A stretch of DNA of 64,000 bases from Tubulanus polymorphus (Eukaryota > Nemertea > Palaeonemertea > Tubulaniformes > Tubulanidae). The stretch's first letter is position 1, and the number at the start of each line of letters is the position of its first letter. Below are positions 1 through 15,000 of this stretch, in pieces. Under the pieces are notes generated by a model. That model made no database searches. It saw only the letters and a program-made list of their open reading frames with translations, and was not told where the DNA came from. Location: contig NC_134027.1 in the NCBI RefSeq assembly GCF_964204645.1, forward strand, positions 9,722,485 to 9,786,484. The letters are read 5' to 3'. Position numbers and translations under genes: made by a program.

Positions 1-3000
1 TTTCGTCGAGTTACATTGCGACCGCTCGGGAGCAATCGTTTGTTTGACAAATGGGGCTACATTTTCCAGGCGATGACTCCGAATCTAGCATCTTTTATCA
101 TTTTGGAGAAATAATAAGTTCATTCGCTGATTAATCTTGGCAAAATCTCCACGGATTGAATCCCCGGGAACATATGTCAATGAATTGTAATCTGTCGAAC
201 GACAACATTTTCCTCCCAATTCGTTGATTACACACGTGCGGAGAGGCGAAATCGGCGCAATCCCGTGGAAGGCCATTTACAAGAAATAAAAACGCGATAA
301 TGGTGACGTCTTCGGCATTTCCCGGGAGATTAGTGGCTCGGTAATATTCGTTCGGCGGTGGTAAAGGCCGCATTTACAGATAATGTCTGTCGCTCGGGGA
401 AAGACTGTAAATTCGTCATTTCCACGCGAAAAAGAAAACTAGCAAATTGTTGATACATCGATGTAATGAACATTTAAGTAAACGTATATACATTATGTAT
501 TAGAAGAGAATCGATATTTTTCAGCCAGCTTATTTTTTATTTTATAGCAAACATAATATCTCCATCGCAGTGAGTGAAACAAATGAGAAAAAATTTAACG
601 GATTTGACGAAAGACCAGTTCAATCTTTAATTTTGTATTTGATTCGTAGAATATTTTTGATTTTTCTTAAAACTTTGAAGATTATCATTCAGATTCGATA
701 TTTTGATTTGCTTCAGTTATAGAGGACTTGACACGTACACGCGTAGAATTTGAAATCTTCTGAACTTCAGCTGTTTCAGGGTTGAAAGTGATCAATCTCA
801 GACGCCTATTGATGGACAACAACTGTTTCCTATGTCACCAAAAGGCCAAATCATCTAAGCGAATCGCCGGCTGTGAAAACCAACGTATCATTGTCAACCG
901 TGGACAGCGTCTATCCATCTGGCACGCGTAGTTCCCCTCTACAGATGGCGCTGGTTATAACCCGTGACGACGAGTCTAACCGCCCTAGCCGATGCTACAG
1001 ATGTAGCCGCGGTGGCCTGCTGCTATCACCTTTTGTTGAATAAACCGATTGAATTGGGTCGCCTGGCATATGGATTTTCAATAAGTGACCACTGTTGTCC
1101 ATATCGATGAATGTGCACGCTAATTGGCGAAACAAACCGATGACGTTCGATCCGAGCGTCCCGTCTAATTGACAAAACGACCCGTCAGCTGGCCCGGGTT
1201 CCCGATCAAAGTCTTTCGTATATAAAGGATCAACTAAGATGCCTGAATGAAGCAACTTAGGTATTGTAAGATTCTCGTTGTTGTTACACAACGCGTCAGA
1301 CCGATTGTAGCTGTTGAACTGTTTGAAAACAACGGAGCAAGAGTAGTGATTAATACTAGCAGAAGAATCCATACATTCATATTAATTCATATAAGTGTTG
1401 ACAGCCGATCAGTCGGTTTCAAATTGTATTGAAGAATGAATACATTTTATGTAACTATGTAAGTCGTGTGAATCAATGTCAAGATTCTCGTAATCGGGCA
1501 ACTACAGATAAAAAACCGAAATGCATGTAAAATATCCTATAATTTGAAATTTTCTAAAGATGTGGTTGTTAAAACTTCAAAGGGAAATTCTGTACACAAG
1601 TGAATCAGCGATAACTTTTGTGAATGATGTTCTTGTGATTGGTGAACACCATCTTCCCTGAATTGATTTTTCCAGAAAAATATGAATAAATGCTGGCGAA
1701 CTTAAAGCAGTACGATATGTAGATGTGACGATGCGATTTACGATAAATGATTGATCTACGTTGCAAAACCATTAGAAATCGCACTCAATTTCCAGCAGAT
1801 ATTTGTTGAATTTCTACTTCAATTGCATCTGCTTATGGTGGTTTTCTCAGCCACCAATTTGAATCATTGTTTATTGATATGTTCGTTTGACGCTTGAGGG
1901 CATTCGTTGGATGAATTTTCGTCAAGCTCTCAATATGCGTAACACATCCCGGCGATGGATCCTTTTTTCGACGCGAAGCCTGAAAATGCCGCCAGCCGAA
2001 ATTAGACAACCACGCCTAGGCATTCTATACTTTCTAAATGATATCACACTGAGTGGCGGATCTTTTTTAAGGCAGGTAATATCACAATTAGATATACAAT
2101 ATACACACGTGTTACAAAAGCGGTGAGAGTATCGATATTTGGAGCTTATGTGTACGTCTGCGATAATGACACCGGTATCGGTTTACTTGCGCGGATAAAA
2201 GGCTGCTTGAAAATTGCGGAATTCGAATCGTGCAAAACAGCGGTCAACCCGAGGGCGTAATGACTTTGAAATCGAATAAGGTCGCGATCGTTAATTTTCG
2301 TTGAAAGATTCAGATGAGGCAAGAAACTTCTGGCATCAGGAGATCAATGGATAATGTCTTTTACTGGCGTGCTACGCGTGTATCGAGGTCGAACGAAAAT
2401 AACCCGAATGTCGATCCATCGCTCGACTACGTGTTTCGTGTTTAAAACGTGAAAAATTGATATGATATGCTAGATATAAAAACGAGATGGAAATAGATAC
2501 AAGCCCACACGATAGAGTAGAGAGAGGCTTGTCGTCCGTAAAATAAACAATTTTGTTTTACATACATCAGCTAGTTTTGTGACCTTGAAAATCGATACTA
2601 CGAGGAGCACAGTAGTTTGAACTCGTCACGTAGGACCAGACAGACAGGCAACAGCGCAGTTTCTTGTCATTCGTTCCCATAATGTCGGGAATATCGGGCT
2701 CGCTTACGTATTCTACTTGAGAGAGTAATCGGACTTCGTCTGTATAGTAACTACGGATCGATAGCAGTTAATTGAATTTCCAGATTCTCGAACTTTATAA
2801 AAAAAGTTTTCAAGATAATCACTTCCCTTCGAATCCGAAACGCTGGCGGGTAATTTTAAGTGCTTGTTTTTAAAGCGACATGTAAATGAAATAATTTTAA
2901 ATGAAGAAGAGTATTAATTTGATTTCCCCATTGCGCAAAACGGCAACCGTCTCTTTGATCTTAACTTCAAGTATTGCAACGTTTCAGAGTCCGTGGTTAT

Positions 3001-6000
3001 AGCGAGGATAGGTAGATTCTGTGAGAACACGCAATATGCCAGACAGACAACAAGTATGAACCGATTTGACAGTCTGACATAACAAATCGTATAATACGCA
3101 TATTCCATATGTATGATAGGATTTATTTACATAAAAGATTGTTACAGAGTTTACATTATGAATAAATAATTTAAGCAAAACAATGTACCGATGAATTATG
3201 CGAGGAATTACAAGAGAAGCCATAATCCCTCGTCCATACACTGTCACATATACGCACACGTATACGTTCTGTTTTCTGTAGATCAACATCTAAAAAATCC
3301 TTCTATGTACATATATCAAAAGAAAAAGCGTAGCAAATTAATTTGGGTCTTCATACTATTATCAGGCGACACAAATCGCTTTACCAGACGATAATCAAAA
3401 CGGTCGTTTTAATGACAGATGAAATAACAATTCATTTTTATACCATCATAGTTTGTTTTCAATTTTATTCAGTTTAGATATGTATTTCATTTTCTATGTT
3501 TATTCTGCGACAACATGTTAGGGAACTAGTTACGTGTTTACAATTTAAATCTACTTTTTAATGAAAAGTTTGTCATGCAACGACCGATCGAGTCATATTT
3601 TTTTTCCTTTGGGTAATACGCGGTGGATCGCCTTTTCGACTTTCATTGATTTTGGCAGCTATCGCGTGACTCGTTCGCAAGAATGGTCATCGTGTAAACT
3701 GAGAACGGATCTGCAACCGCCACTGAGTCTGGGCTGGAGAATTCATATGCATACAGGATGCACGATACCTGAGGTAAAATCGGTACATTCTAACTGTCTC
3801 CCGTTTTTTTTTTAGATGAATAAAAAGCAGCCCCGTTCGCGGGGCGATGTTATTATTATGCCAGCGTGTACTACAGAGACACAACTTATGTTTTATAATC
3901 AAATCCTGGCGAAGTTTTTACTCCTAGTGGTCACTGAAATCCTGAACCTGGAGCTCAACTAATCAAAATCTATCATTCATTCTTTGCATCGATGCATTAG
4001 GCCTGTTTTTCGGGTACCGGATTGAAATTCATATTTCTTCGCAGCACATCTTCCCTATGTCGTATAAATCTAAAAGTTTTTTTCGGTGTATTTTGGTAAT
4101 TGCTTTGTTCATTCGAAACTTTCATGTGAAAATCGGACGCATTCTTGTCGATGCAGTGAACCGCACATGTCCCTTTGTCAAGCGGCATCCCTCTCGTTGT
4201 GAGAGCTCTCCAGATGAACCGTATACGGAAGCGTCCTAATGAGGAAATATTAACTGCCACGATGGCCGACGTCTCCAATAAGTTTTTTTGTAAACAAAGC
4301 CCGACAAGCTAACCAACCATTTGTCCGTCCATATTGTCTGCCGATTTATTTACCAATAGATTATATAATGGCCATTTTGATGGACAATAAGTATCGAGTA
4401 GCTCTCGTAAAGGTTTTTGAGGATACTACAGTTGACAGTTAGCCAATCAATAAACATATGGACACCTCAGTCTGACCAGTGGAAACTGGTACTCGAGTAG
4501 CGAGTAAATATGAAACTTCCACACTTCCTGAATACAAATGAGAGAGAATCCGAGTTCGATAATTCATTTGATATGTATAACAGGGGATATATTTTCAGCT
4601 TTTCAGCATCGGTTACAAGTGTGAAGATATGTAACAATTGGCCACTTTTCCTCGGATTTTGGATGATATTTCATAGACGAAGCGAACATAGTCCTCAAGT
4701 TATCGTTGCTCATGTTCTTTGTCGACAAAAGGATGTCGATTGCCGCTAGATTTGAACCTGAGGGGTTCACTTCGACCCTTATCAGTGATTATCAGACACT
4801 TTCGCCCCGTTGTAAGATTTCGACACACACACCTAAGTCTTTATTGTGGAACAAGGCCCAAAGTCTAATTCTTCACTCGACTGCTGTTTTTTTTTTCAAA
4901 TATGGGCGTTCCTAGAATTTTTGACTGCAGGAGAGAAATACGCTTAGGCCGATTATTCTGGACATAACTGTTCTGTTCTTCACTATCTTTAGGGTACATC
5001 ATTTCAAGAATAAAAACTGATGATAAAGTAGGACTAATGAATCTTGAAAATATTGGAAATGAGGGTTGTCGTGAACCTTACACGAACCTTAAACTCTCTG
5101 TTAGACGACCAACGCCTGCAATGCGATGGGCCAAGCGAAACATTCATTATGAAGTCATATCTAATAATCCCCGCTGCATAGAACCCACTCAACAATTGAA
5201 CAAAATGACGACTCAAGACATTCATTTGAAAACACATTTGCGAAAAGCTAACCGGTTTCTGTCCCTATAATGCCACTCGCAACGGGCAAAAAAATTTACG
5301 TGAAGATATTTGGACTCGCGAAAAAGGTTACGCGTTTGTTATCCGTTCATTTCAACGCCAGAAACCTGTTATACGATACGTACGCCATAAAGACAGCTAT
5401 TGGGCAACGTGATTGCCTTCTGGGTTCTTCTGATGAAGAGCCACGTCAGTGACGAGGTGAGGGCCCTTCACGTGAAATCGGAAACCGTCTTTTGCTTGCT
5501 TAAACCTCGCAAGATATGTGTTAACACCAAAAACACAAGACTCATCCTATCTGGTCGCAATCAACGAACCCTTGACTGTCAAGGGGATCATCTGTCACCA
5601 ACAGTCGAGCCTACTCACTGTCACAGTACGCGAACACCTAGACAAAAAAATCGGGATTTTAGGATTAATGAAAAAAATATCAATCTTACGTCAATGCAGC
5701 AAAATGATAAAAACGCCTCGTGGTGAAGATATATCTAATCGTATCTAATTACATATCTTTGGTTGATTCGAAAAGACGAGCTCGCTGTCTGCATTTTTTC
5801 ATATAGTTATCTTAACTTCTTAGAATCAGTAACCGATAGATGCAGCGACAGTCTCTATTTCACACCACAGCCAGCGCCGAGATAAAATCTCAATTTGTCA
5901 GTAGAGGATGCAGGTAGCCCGAGGACCCAAGGCGCACGTTATCGTGGTCTGTGCAATAATTCGAGTATATCTATAATGGTCTATGTAATATCATAGTCGA

Positions 6001-7004
6001 TATGATGAAAGTGTATCTATCAATTACGTAAGTCTTCAATTAAACGGGTCACGGATCATCTGTGACTTCAAATCTCTCCCCAGCAGAAGTAGCAACGCTT
6101 TTGAAAGTGCTACGTATCGACGAGTACTTATGATAACGTAAGTAAGATCAATTTCCACCACCCGAACCCAGGTGAGTTCATTCCCAACAAGATTAACCGA
6201 CAACGCATACGTAATGATTGGTCTTAAGGAAGAGAAAAAAGAGAACAAACAATGCGTACAGCGTTTCAGAGTTGGACATTTTTATGAAGATGAAGAACGT
6301 AACAATTAAAATTCATTTTTCCAAACATGTACAGCCTCGGGACGATTTGGTTTTTCCAGCGCGGGAGACGATAATGTATGCCTGATCTAGACCTCATCCA
6401 AACGAATTTAATGCAGGTCCTAATTGGAAATGTCATGATCATACCGTGTCGAGTGATTTTGTTCATTTGATTTTCAAATTTCACCTGACTGCCGGAGAGG
6501 ATGGCTTAACATCCTCTAAATGACTGCCCCGCGGACATGTCAGCTGTTAGGATATCCTCGACTGACGACTTTTACTCCAATTATCTCAGAACCGATCATA
6601 TTTGGCACATGCTTACATTCCTTTCGCCCCGGGGGCTGTCATGTCCGGCCGATGGGTTAGCCCGGAGGAACTCTGAAACCGACAAGAGCTACTTGTCCTC
6701 GATTGGTGATTCAAATCGAAAAGGAATAGTTCTATACGCTTAGTTATCTTTCGACGCTCTTCGACCTAATGGGCTCTCTTCAATCAATGCGCGTTGAATT
6801 TGTTTTAATTTTCTGTCGGTGCTCTTTCATTTGTCTAATGCGAATGAGAACTCGCGCGTATTTGGCAGATGATTCTCCGGCTGAGAATCAATAAAGTTCC
6901 GGCTCTTAATGGATGCTAATACGTATACTTCGCTCTATTCTGAACGGGAGAGTGCGAATTTTCAAACTAACGGTAAAATCGGACACCGATATTCTTTGTT
7001 CGTA
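1..7004. other. Gene-poor sequence, no supported exon
   Basis: No open frame here resembles a known protein or carries believable splice borders. The stretch is AT-rich, with a few islands of more even base composition (about 1-420, 880-1260, 2090-2460, 6040-6760) where open frames occur by chance on both strands. The island at 130-400 contains a CACGTG-like E-box, a TGACGT half-site and several TAAT-type sites, so it could be cis-regulatory, but nothing in a single sequence proves that. From 5037 to 5748 several short + strand frames overlap end to end without forming a recognisable product. Confidence 0.6.
1234..1380 (-). other. Candidate short secreted-peptide ORF (weak)
   Basis: A 48-codon frame starts at 1380 and stops at 1234. 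Its first residues (MNVWILLLVLITTLAPLF) look like a signal peptide: a hydrophobic core followed by a small polar stretch. A second, longer frame on the same strand (995-1372, 125 aa) overlaps it in another phase and is the longest frame in the first 28 kb. Neither product is recognised, and no clean GT-AG pair joins the two frames. It may be the first exon of a gene I cannot trace, or chance. Confidence is low. Confidence 0.15.
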
Positions 7005-7455
7005 CATTTAGTGGTTGTTTGTCTTCATTTTTGACGCCGTAAAAACCTTTACAACACTGTTTATCTATTTTTTTATACCTAGTAAGTGTTAGAGGTTCTG
7101 CTTGAGTCGATGTGCACACGTCATCTATATTGTTTCAAAATGAGTTTCAAAATAACAATGGCAATGATGAATTTTGGCGTTTATTTCATAATTGCATAAC
7201 TATTATTCTGTATTTGAATGATATCAATGATCATTTTTGAGAGAATGTGCACTACGTCATCGATATATCGGGGTTAGACTGGTTGCCGGTCAAATCAATT
7301 ATCGATATATTCAAAACCAAAATAACATTGATCCTTGAAAATATACAATTCATATTATATTCTTCAATGTCGACATTATTGTAACGCAATATATGGGTGT
7401 TATTTTTCAAGGCGTTAATAAACTTTCTAGTTAGTTTTCTTGATAAACATTTTCA
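7005..7455 (-). repeat. Dispersed ~430-bp repeat family, copy A
   Basis: This segment matches, in reverse orientation, the copies at about 18285-18717 and 21905-22340. Shared landmarks in family orientation are a GAAAAATAACAC-type block near the 5' side, a GATCAATG block, an ATCGATAATTGA block, GACCGGCAACCAGTCTA, a CCGATATATCGATGACGTAG block, and a 3' block TTTTTACGGCGTC. No coding capacity is visible. It is probably a non-autonomous mobile element; I could not identify terminal inverted repeats or a target duplication. Confidence 0.75.
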
Positions 7456-8867
7456 CTGCCAAACTGCATGGAATCTGAAAAAAAAGAAAAAACAGCGACA
7501 TTCCTTGGCAATAAATTACCAGTGACCCGTTGGCAAATTCACGTCAAATCAAACGGTACTAAAAACAATGACGAGCCGTATAAACAGCAAATGCGTTCAT
7601 CGGGTTGATGGGTTGTGTTCATCCGCGTGTAATAACAGGTAATCTGGCAACAAAACCAAAATCAATCAGCGCAACGATGAAATGGATCTCCGCGCGTCGA
7701 AAGAGGTGACAATTACGGCGAAAAAATGTGTTGATTAATTAAAATTAACTCATCACAAAATTCCGCATACATCATCAAAATCGTTAATCGAGAATTGCCT
7801 TCGATTCTGAATCATCAGAGCGGAAGTTAAACGGCTATCTATCGTCTGGTGACGACAAAGTCAGACAATAATGGAGAAGACTATGTTGGCGTTTTTTGGC
7901 GGCGCATTTATAACTCGGCTGCCCACGAACGCGGCCAACCTTCCCTTAGGCTATATACATAAATACCATTCATCATCGGTGTTCGATTACGATTTGAAGA
8001 ACGTTAATTCAATTCGATATTTCCGAGCCTTAAACATCGCAATGTGCAAACTATCAACGGTGAAACCCGTATTCGTGAAGGAATGGCTTTGACTATATTC
8101 TAAAATTTTGTTCTTGTAGAAAAGAGATACTATTATGTTGTGGTTTTATCCACGTATATGAATATATGTGTTATTTTTGTAATCGAATACCGAGATACAT
8201 TGAGTGCTTTAAAAGAGGTCAATAATGTGAGAGGTAAAAAATATGTATTTTCCCCTAAATATTCACCGTATTCGAATTTCATCGTTGGAATAGGACTCGT
8301 TCAGCTTCCAATTACTTTATTGTATAAGTTTATCCCCGAGGAGGATTCGTCGAAACATGTGACACATGTAATTTAAAAGAAAACGTTGTTCTGACGCACG
8401 CTTGCGTGTTGTGACCTATAATCCACACAAGTCAGGCTCGATTTGAAACCGATTTGACTTTTTATCGGCGTAAAAAAAACTTAGAATGCTTGGATATGAT
8501 TGAGATTCGAATGGGTGATAAGTATTTGGATGTTGGAAAAAAACAGTAAAAGGTAAAACCTAGCACGCAAAGAAAGACATAAACCAGAAACGCGAAACGG
8601 AAACAAACTTTTTTTCTGCATTGATTTCTTATTTCACTCTTAGGTGTGCATACATATAGAATTTGAGATTCGTCCAAAGAAAACTAATCTCAAGTGATAT
8701 CGTTTCAATCCACATGTGATTATCTACATATCTAGAAATACGTGTGTATATACGTATGTCCGAGGGAAGGCCCGGGCAAGGTCGAAATCCGGATTGTTTG
8801 TTAACAGATTGCTTCGTCTTGAAATCGACGGTAGTTGACGCAGTGTTTTTATGGCTTATTCATATAA

Positions 8868-9042
8868 CAGTAAACCTCGCCCAACTCGGACAAACTGGGA
8901 CCGGCAAAATTGGACAAGCAAGTGAAGTCCAAGTTAAGGATAGGAAAATATGTTTGCAAGTCATAAATTAATCATTAATTATATTATCGAGTTGGTCATA
9001 AGTCCGAGTCGTCATGCCCGCCGAGTAAGGCGATGTCTACTG
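8868..9042. mobile_element. pogo/Tigger-like MITE
   Basis: About 175 bp bounded by imperfect inverted ends. The left end begins CAGTAAACCTCGCCCAACTC; the reverse complement of the right end begins CAGTAGACATCGCCTTACTC. Ends starting CAGT with a TCG(C/T)-type motif resemble the Tigger/pogo branch of the Tc1/mariner superfamily. TA lies directly outside the right end and one base away from the left end. There is no transposase; it is a non-autonomous derivative. Confidence 0.6.
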
Positions 9043-12000
9043 TAATTGAAGTCGATGCCTCAAAAGTTGTACCATCCATTTCAATTTGATTTTTATTGCA
9101 CCGTAATATATGGATAACATTATGGTCTTTTTACAATAAAGAGGAAAAGAGATAAGAATCTTCAAAAAGGAATATATGAAAAGACGGAAGAAACAAATAA
9201 AATTTACCTGAAGAAAGAATATTGTTTAAGACAATGCGAGATACGTAAATATATATTTTTTTTCGAGATGAAAAAATCGCTGTTCCTGAGTTCGTATAAT
9301 GGTAATTGTGATCGGTTTCACGGCTGAAAGGTTGAATCAGACGATGCGAGGAAATCTATTCACATCTTCACGTCGACCCTCGGGCGCAATCGGCGAAGAG
9401 ATTTCTCATTCCGTAGCATACCCGAGAATCCGATAAATAAATAATTTTACGCGCAAGAAGGCAAGCGAAAAATAACGATCTAAACGGGTCATAGTCGGTA
9501 AATTCGAGATGAAAAAAATTGATAACCTGAGGTTGTGAATCGTCACGTCTGGTGTCCATCGAAAACACGGGGATGCTATCGATGTTTCCTGCGAGGGGAT
9601 CGGCTAATGAGGGTTGTTCTATACCGCGCTAGCCCCCGGGCATCTCTCTCAGACCGATCAGAGGCGCGCGCTGCTTAAGATGATTTTTATGGACAACAAA
9701 ATGAGTCTGTTGTATTACCGCTATTATAAGGCCTCTTGGATTCAAGCGGCGGCGAATTAGCGGAAGATTACGAATAATTGGGCGCGTTGACCACCGCACT
9801 CGTTTCATCCACCTCGGGCTACAGCGTGGCTGCAATTAATAGGAGATTATTTTTTATTAAGGAGTTGACCCATCACGAAGTCAAACGTAAGGCTAATTCG
9901 CCTTCAGGGATACGCGGATGATCACCGCCAAGTCTTAAAGCTGAACCGACGGCGGTTGAAATTCTCCAATGCGCAACGTTGTGTTTGTGTTGCGCGGGCT
10001 CAACGGTCTTATCTTTCTTTCAGCGTCGCCTGCCGCCTGGTATCAGAAATTGATAGTCTCTTTAGCTCTCAGTTCACCGTTGAATCGATTGTACGTAAAC
10101 TATCGAAGTAACGATAGTTCATTTTTTTCGTTGCAGTGAAACAGGTCGATAAGGCATCGCACAAAGAGCACCGTTCAAGTCATCAGACGAAATATCCCAA
10201 CGTGAGTTTTTGTCTATCTTCTTTTTGGGGGTGGCCATTGTGCTCAGATTATACCCTGTAAAGTATAGTTCCATCGCCATAACTCCATACGCAACTAACC
10301 GGCTGTCATATGGCTTCGGCTCGAAATTTTGTTTGCCAGTTCGGTATTTTATGTAAATTGAATGATTAATCCGGTAAATGCCGATATTCGTTATTTGCAG
10401 TGCAAACGACAGATCGCGAGGAATCCGTGCCAATTTGATTCGCCTCGCCGCCAGCTCCCACGATGTTGAATTTGTCTATACACGGTTCACATTTTCCCGC
10501 CTGATTTATATCGACTCGGAGGCAGACATTATAGGGTATCGCTCGTGGAAGTTATCAGGAATAAAGAAATAAGGAGAATGATATCGCTGGGCGTCACTCG
10601 GTCCATTTTTGAAAATGGTCCATAGAATTGGGTCGAAACGTCAAATTCCCATTTAGTTCTTTCATTATATTGTGGGTTTCTACTTCGTCAATCAGTCTTG
10701 TTCGCCAAACGAAAATCTCCACTGTATTTATTTCTAATCGTGTACGTCATGGGCTAGCAGTATCAACTTCATTCAACGTATTGCGAACTCTTATCCTCTT
10801 AACTATTAGACTTTCTCGACTATAGATTTATTGATCCAGCCAAGTTGATTGGTATGATTTGGAAGCTGTTTGAAGTGGTCAAAATGGGAGAAATAGTTTT
10901 TGGCACCTACATGTTTCTAGAAATCAACCACGGGCAACTCCTCCCTCGGTGATACAAGCAATTCTATTACCATAATCTGTTGTGGTAAAGCGTCTAGTTT
11001 GGCCTGTTGTTTGGATAATCACTGTGTATACAAATGCTCAAAATGCCCCGCCCAAGCATCATTGATTGCCCTGGATTGTTTTTTGTCCGTTGTATCGGAG
11101 TCGTAGTGCGGCATGACTGTTTACATATCTGTGGATGGTCTACAATAGATGGGGATCAGACCGGTCGACGTCCGCAGATTGCAAATTTTCACCAAAAAAA
11201 TATCGTAAAATGATTTATATATAGCGTTCGTTCTACTATCGAATGTCCTATACAGTTCAATATAGCTCTACGTGTATTTGTAAAAACCCGTGGGTGGTTT
11301 AATCTCGTAAGCAAAATTGGAATAGGACGGCTGTGAAACTTCAAAACCACCTGTAAACGGAAAATAAAGTACCGGGGTACTTTTTACATAGAAAAATATA
11401 AGCTTATACAGCGAGCAATGGTCTAGTTAAAATCAATTTGTAGTAAAACTGTACGCGTGTACGGGTGTATTGAAAAATAGGTAGAATTTGTTGATTCGCA
11501 AGGTTTTTCTTGCAACAGTTTACCTATATGATATTTGTTATAATGTATATACATGTTTTAGCATGTCTAAACGATAATGTTCTGGAATATCTGTTGTCCG
11601 TCAACAAAATTAGTGGTGAAGTTGACAAAGATGATTGTTAATGTAAAGGTATAAGCGCCCTGGAACACTGCCGGCACCAATACACCCGCATTTTACGCAA
11701 AAACCATACATAATTTATCCTCGGTTGACCTATGCTCACAACACGACAATTGTGGTGCTAGTCTAGTTACGCCGGCGTTGGTCTCAACTGAATGCGAACT
11801 ATTTAATGAACATCATCACCGACCGAGTACAGCATTGAGGATTGTAAAATGGATGTGCAGCGGGCTGTTAATTATTCATGGTTTGCCTTTTGGCATCCTG
11901 AGCGCTGCGCATACGCGGTTGCGTTATCATTGACATTTCAGTAGCATACGGGAAAAACGCGCACATCGTCCATGCGGTTTAAAAGTTTGAAAAGTACAAG

Positions 12001-15000
12001 TCATCGGAACATTGGAATCATTAAATATATTTGATATAATATATTTTACAAACAGAGATAATGTCGAAGGTTACGGTCGAGGTCCTGTGTCAATCATTTG
12101 AACTGGAATTCAAGTAACTTCTTACTCAGTTATACGCTTCATCGACGACTTCATACTCGTCGCTCAAAAGATAATGGTGCCAAGAAGCCATGAAATTACC
12201 GAATAACCCTGTGGATGCTGCGCGTATTCTGAAATGTTTAAATGTGTCACTCAGATCAACGCAGTGGTAGAATCAAATCCGTGCTGACAAAATGAAAGTC
12301 GTAATTACTTTTTTCAGCTATGCAATTTGCAGCATGTCTTTTGTTACAGGCTGATTGGCCAATCAGAGCAAAGGTTACGGAGAACAACGTATAGCGGATA
12401 ACCAACCGTATATCTTTGCAGCGTACAACAGCTTCAATTTTATCCTTAATCGTTTCTCCGATATTTTGTACACAAACGCAGAAGAACAGATAACTATTTG
12501 AATGCGGAGATAAAGGTTCACGCAGTACAACGAGATGCGACACCATTACGGGAGATTCGGGAGATTCCCTGTTACCAATTTTACAGCGTTTAACGCCGTC
12601 AGAGTATATTACAGCGTTTTTACACATATATGTAATTTCTGATGCATTTACCTGGGAGCAAATTGGTTATTGCGAATATTTCAAAGTAAATATGAAACCA
12701 TTCCCAATAACAAATTTGTTCTACGAAAAGAAGACACATAGGTATCTGGAGTAACTTTTTGTCACAAATTTCTTTTCGACATTGTTTCAAAAAGGAAGAT
12801 AGATCTTTATATTGGATATCGATAAACATTTTGTCGAAAAAATACAAATTGAGTGCGGGTACAAATTTTTTGTATTATCATCGTCCCGAAAGATGACGTT
12901 GCACTCAATGATACAATACATGCGTTTTGTATACGTTCAAATCAAATCTCAAAGTTGGATTCATTTCGTCTTTCCCCGATTGTCAATCGGGGATTTGATA
13001 GCCTGCAGGTATGGATATTGCTGAAAATCGATTTCTTTTCGAGTATATTAATTTTAAGCGTATATGTATATTTTTATATATACATATGACGGATCTCAAA
13101 TGTCGGCTCAAATTCTCATTATCGATTTATCAGATTTTAGGCTTCATATTTTCGAATCCTAATTAGAAATAGAATATGGGGAAAAATTACCTCGATACAA
13201 TGATATGCGGTGATATCGTATCATCGCGCGTCAATCAATTATAGCTCGTTTTAATCGAAGATATTCGATAACCCGATCAAAAAATGCCGAAAGTTTCAAT
13301 GTCATGAGATATCTTTTTCATAAGAATCCTCGTCGTATACGCAATATCTAATTTCGTTGTCGGAAAGCTGTCAATTTCTTTAGAAAATAACAACGTATTG
13401 TATAGGAAGTTAGATATATTACTATCGTCTGCCGAAGTTGGATATTATTGGGATATTCAAATTGGTGGAAATTAAATGAAATGGATCGAAATCCGCGAGA
13501 AAAAAAGAAACACGTAGTTCTGCGTATGATTACAAATTCTGTGGAATCGATATAAGAGTTCAACAAATCAGAACTAGCCGCCGTGTGCAGGCCTGTAATG
13601 CGCAAAACGTCTCTACAGATCAGTATTTAAGGGATTGTAGAGTGATGTCTGAAATTAATTAATACATTGAACGGGAAAATATGCATATAAACTCCTCTAC
13701 AATTTGCATTCGAAATCCATGTAACTTTTTCCGATTTTAAAGGCTAATTTCTCATCGGATGCATCAAATTTTTTTTTTCCTTCACCAAAATTTGCGAACC
13801 CGATCAATTCAATACGCTTCTGTTACTTGGGTTCATTCTATCGCAGTTATTTTGTGAATATCGATAGTAAGCAGACAAAGGTTTGTCAGCCACCCTCCTT
13901 TGACGAATCATAGATTGTTGTTATCAATCTAAAATCAAGAACACCAGAACACTTGCTTGAAATTGCTAAAAGAAATATACATGTTAGAAATAGAACCCTT
14001 TACAAGTTTAGCGAAAATCTATTGTAATTTCTAACTGAAAACTGAATGAAAACTAGAATTTGGTGTCCGTGGATCAGGCTAAATAATTGGATAAGATTGG
14101 ATAAGAATTATTTGCTTGATCTAATTCAATGTCAACAGTTGCAGACACGGAATAATTTAAATAATATATATACATATTCTCAATTTTTTATTCTATCAGC
14201 ATAAAATATAAAATAGTTGTCGATCATTTTATCTAACATTTTTATCTATCATTTTATCAGTTGATCTAAAATATCCCAATGTGTCTGACTTAAAAAGATA
14301 TAAGTTCATATGGATGCAGTTAAAATCACCTAGAATAGACGTATCGCCACAAGATGTGAAACGCATAAAAAGTCGTGATATTCAGGTTTGGTGCTGGTAT
14401 TGTTTTCGGGCTACAGATAATGCTTTCATAACGTGTTACAACTATTGTAACGCATCAAAATGTCCTGTGGCTGCAACGTTAGAAATTGATTTGATTCGAT
14501 ATTTTCATTTCTCATTTTGAACGTTTTAACCCATTAGCTATAGCTGACTAAACGGGCGGGGGTAGAATCGAACATTTTTGAAATGTTCAAAATGGTTTCT
14601 TCACTTGTGACTTCATATAGAATTTTATATTTCTTTGTTTTTCGATGATACAATTTATTGACGTTTGGATACATTATAAGTCTGAACAAAAAATCCTTTC
14701 AAACACGCAATCGATAGGATAAACTTATCACGTTTACCGCAGGTACAGTAGACATTTGGCATTTATAATATTTGTACTTTACAAATATGTAAAATTAATC
14801 AAAATGGAAAAAATGTATACTTTTTTGTTTCTATCTCATAATTTGAATTTGTCGCTGCCCTTTTCGAAGGAGCAGAATCATATAAAATAGACAAGGATAA
14901 TACAAATAATCACTTATGATAATCATAATAATCAGATGTCGATATTTACTTTTGAAAATGAAAAGAAAGATAATCCAAAATACTTCCAATCGACGATATA

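Noticed and set aside
5037-5748. Chain of overlapping plus-strand ORFs that could be a frameshifted gene
   Set aside because: No segment resembles a known protein and no splice sites or frame-consistent joins were found.
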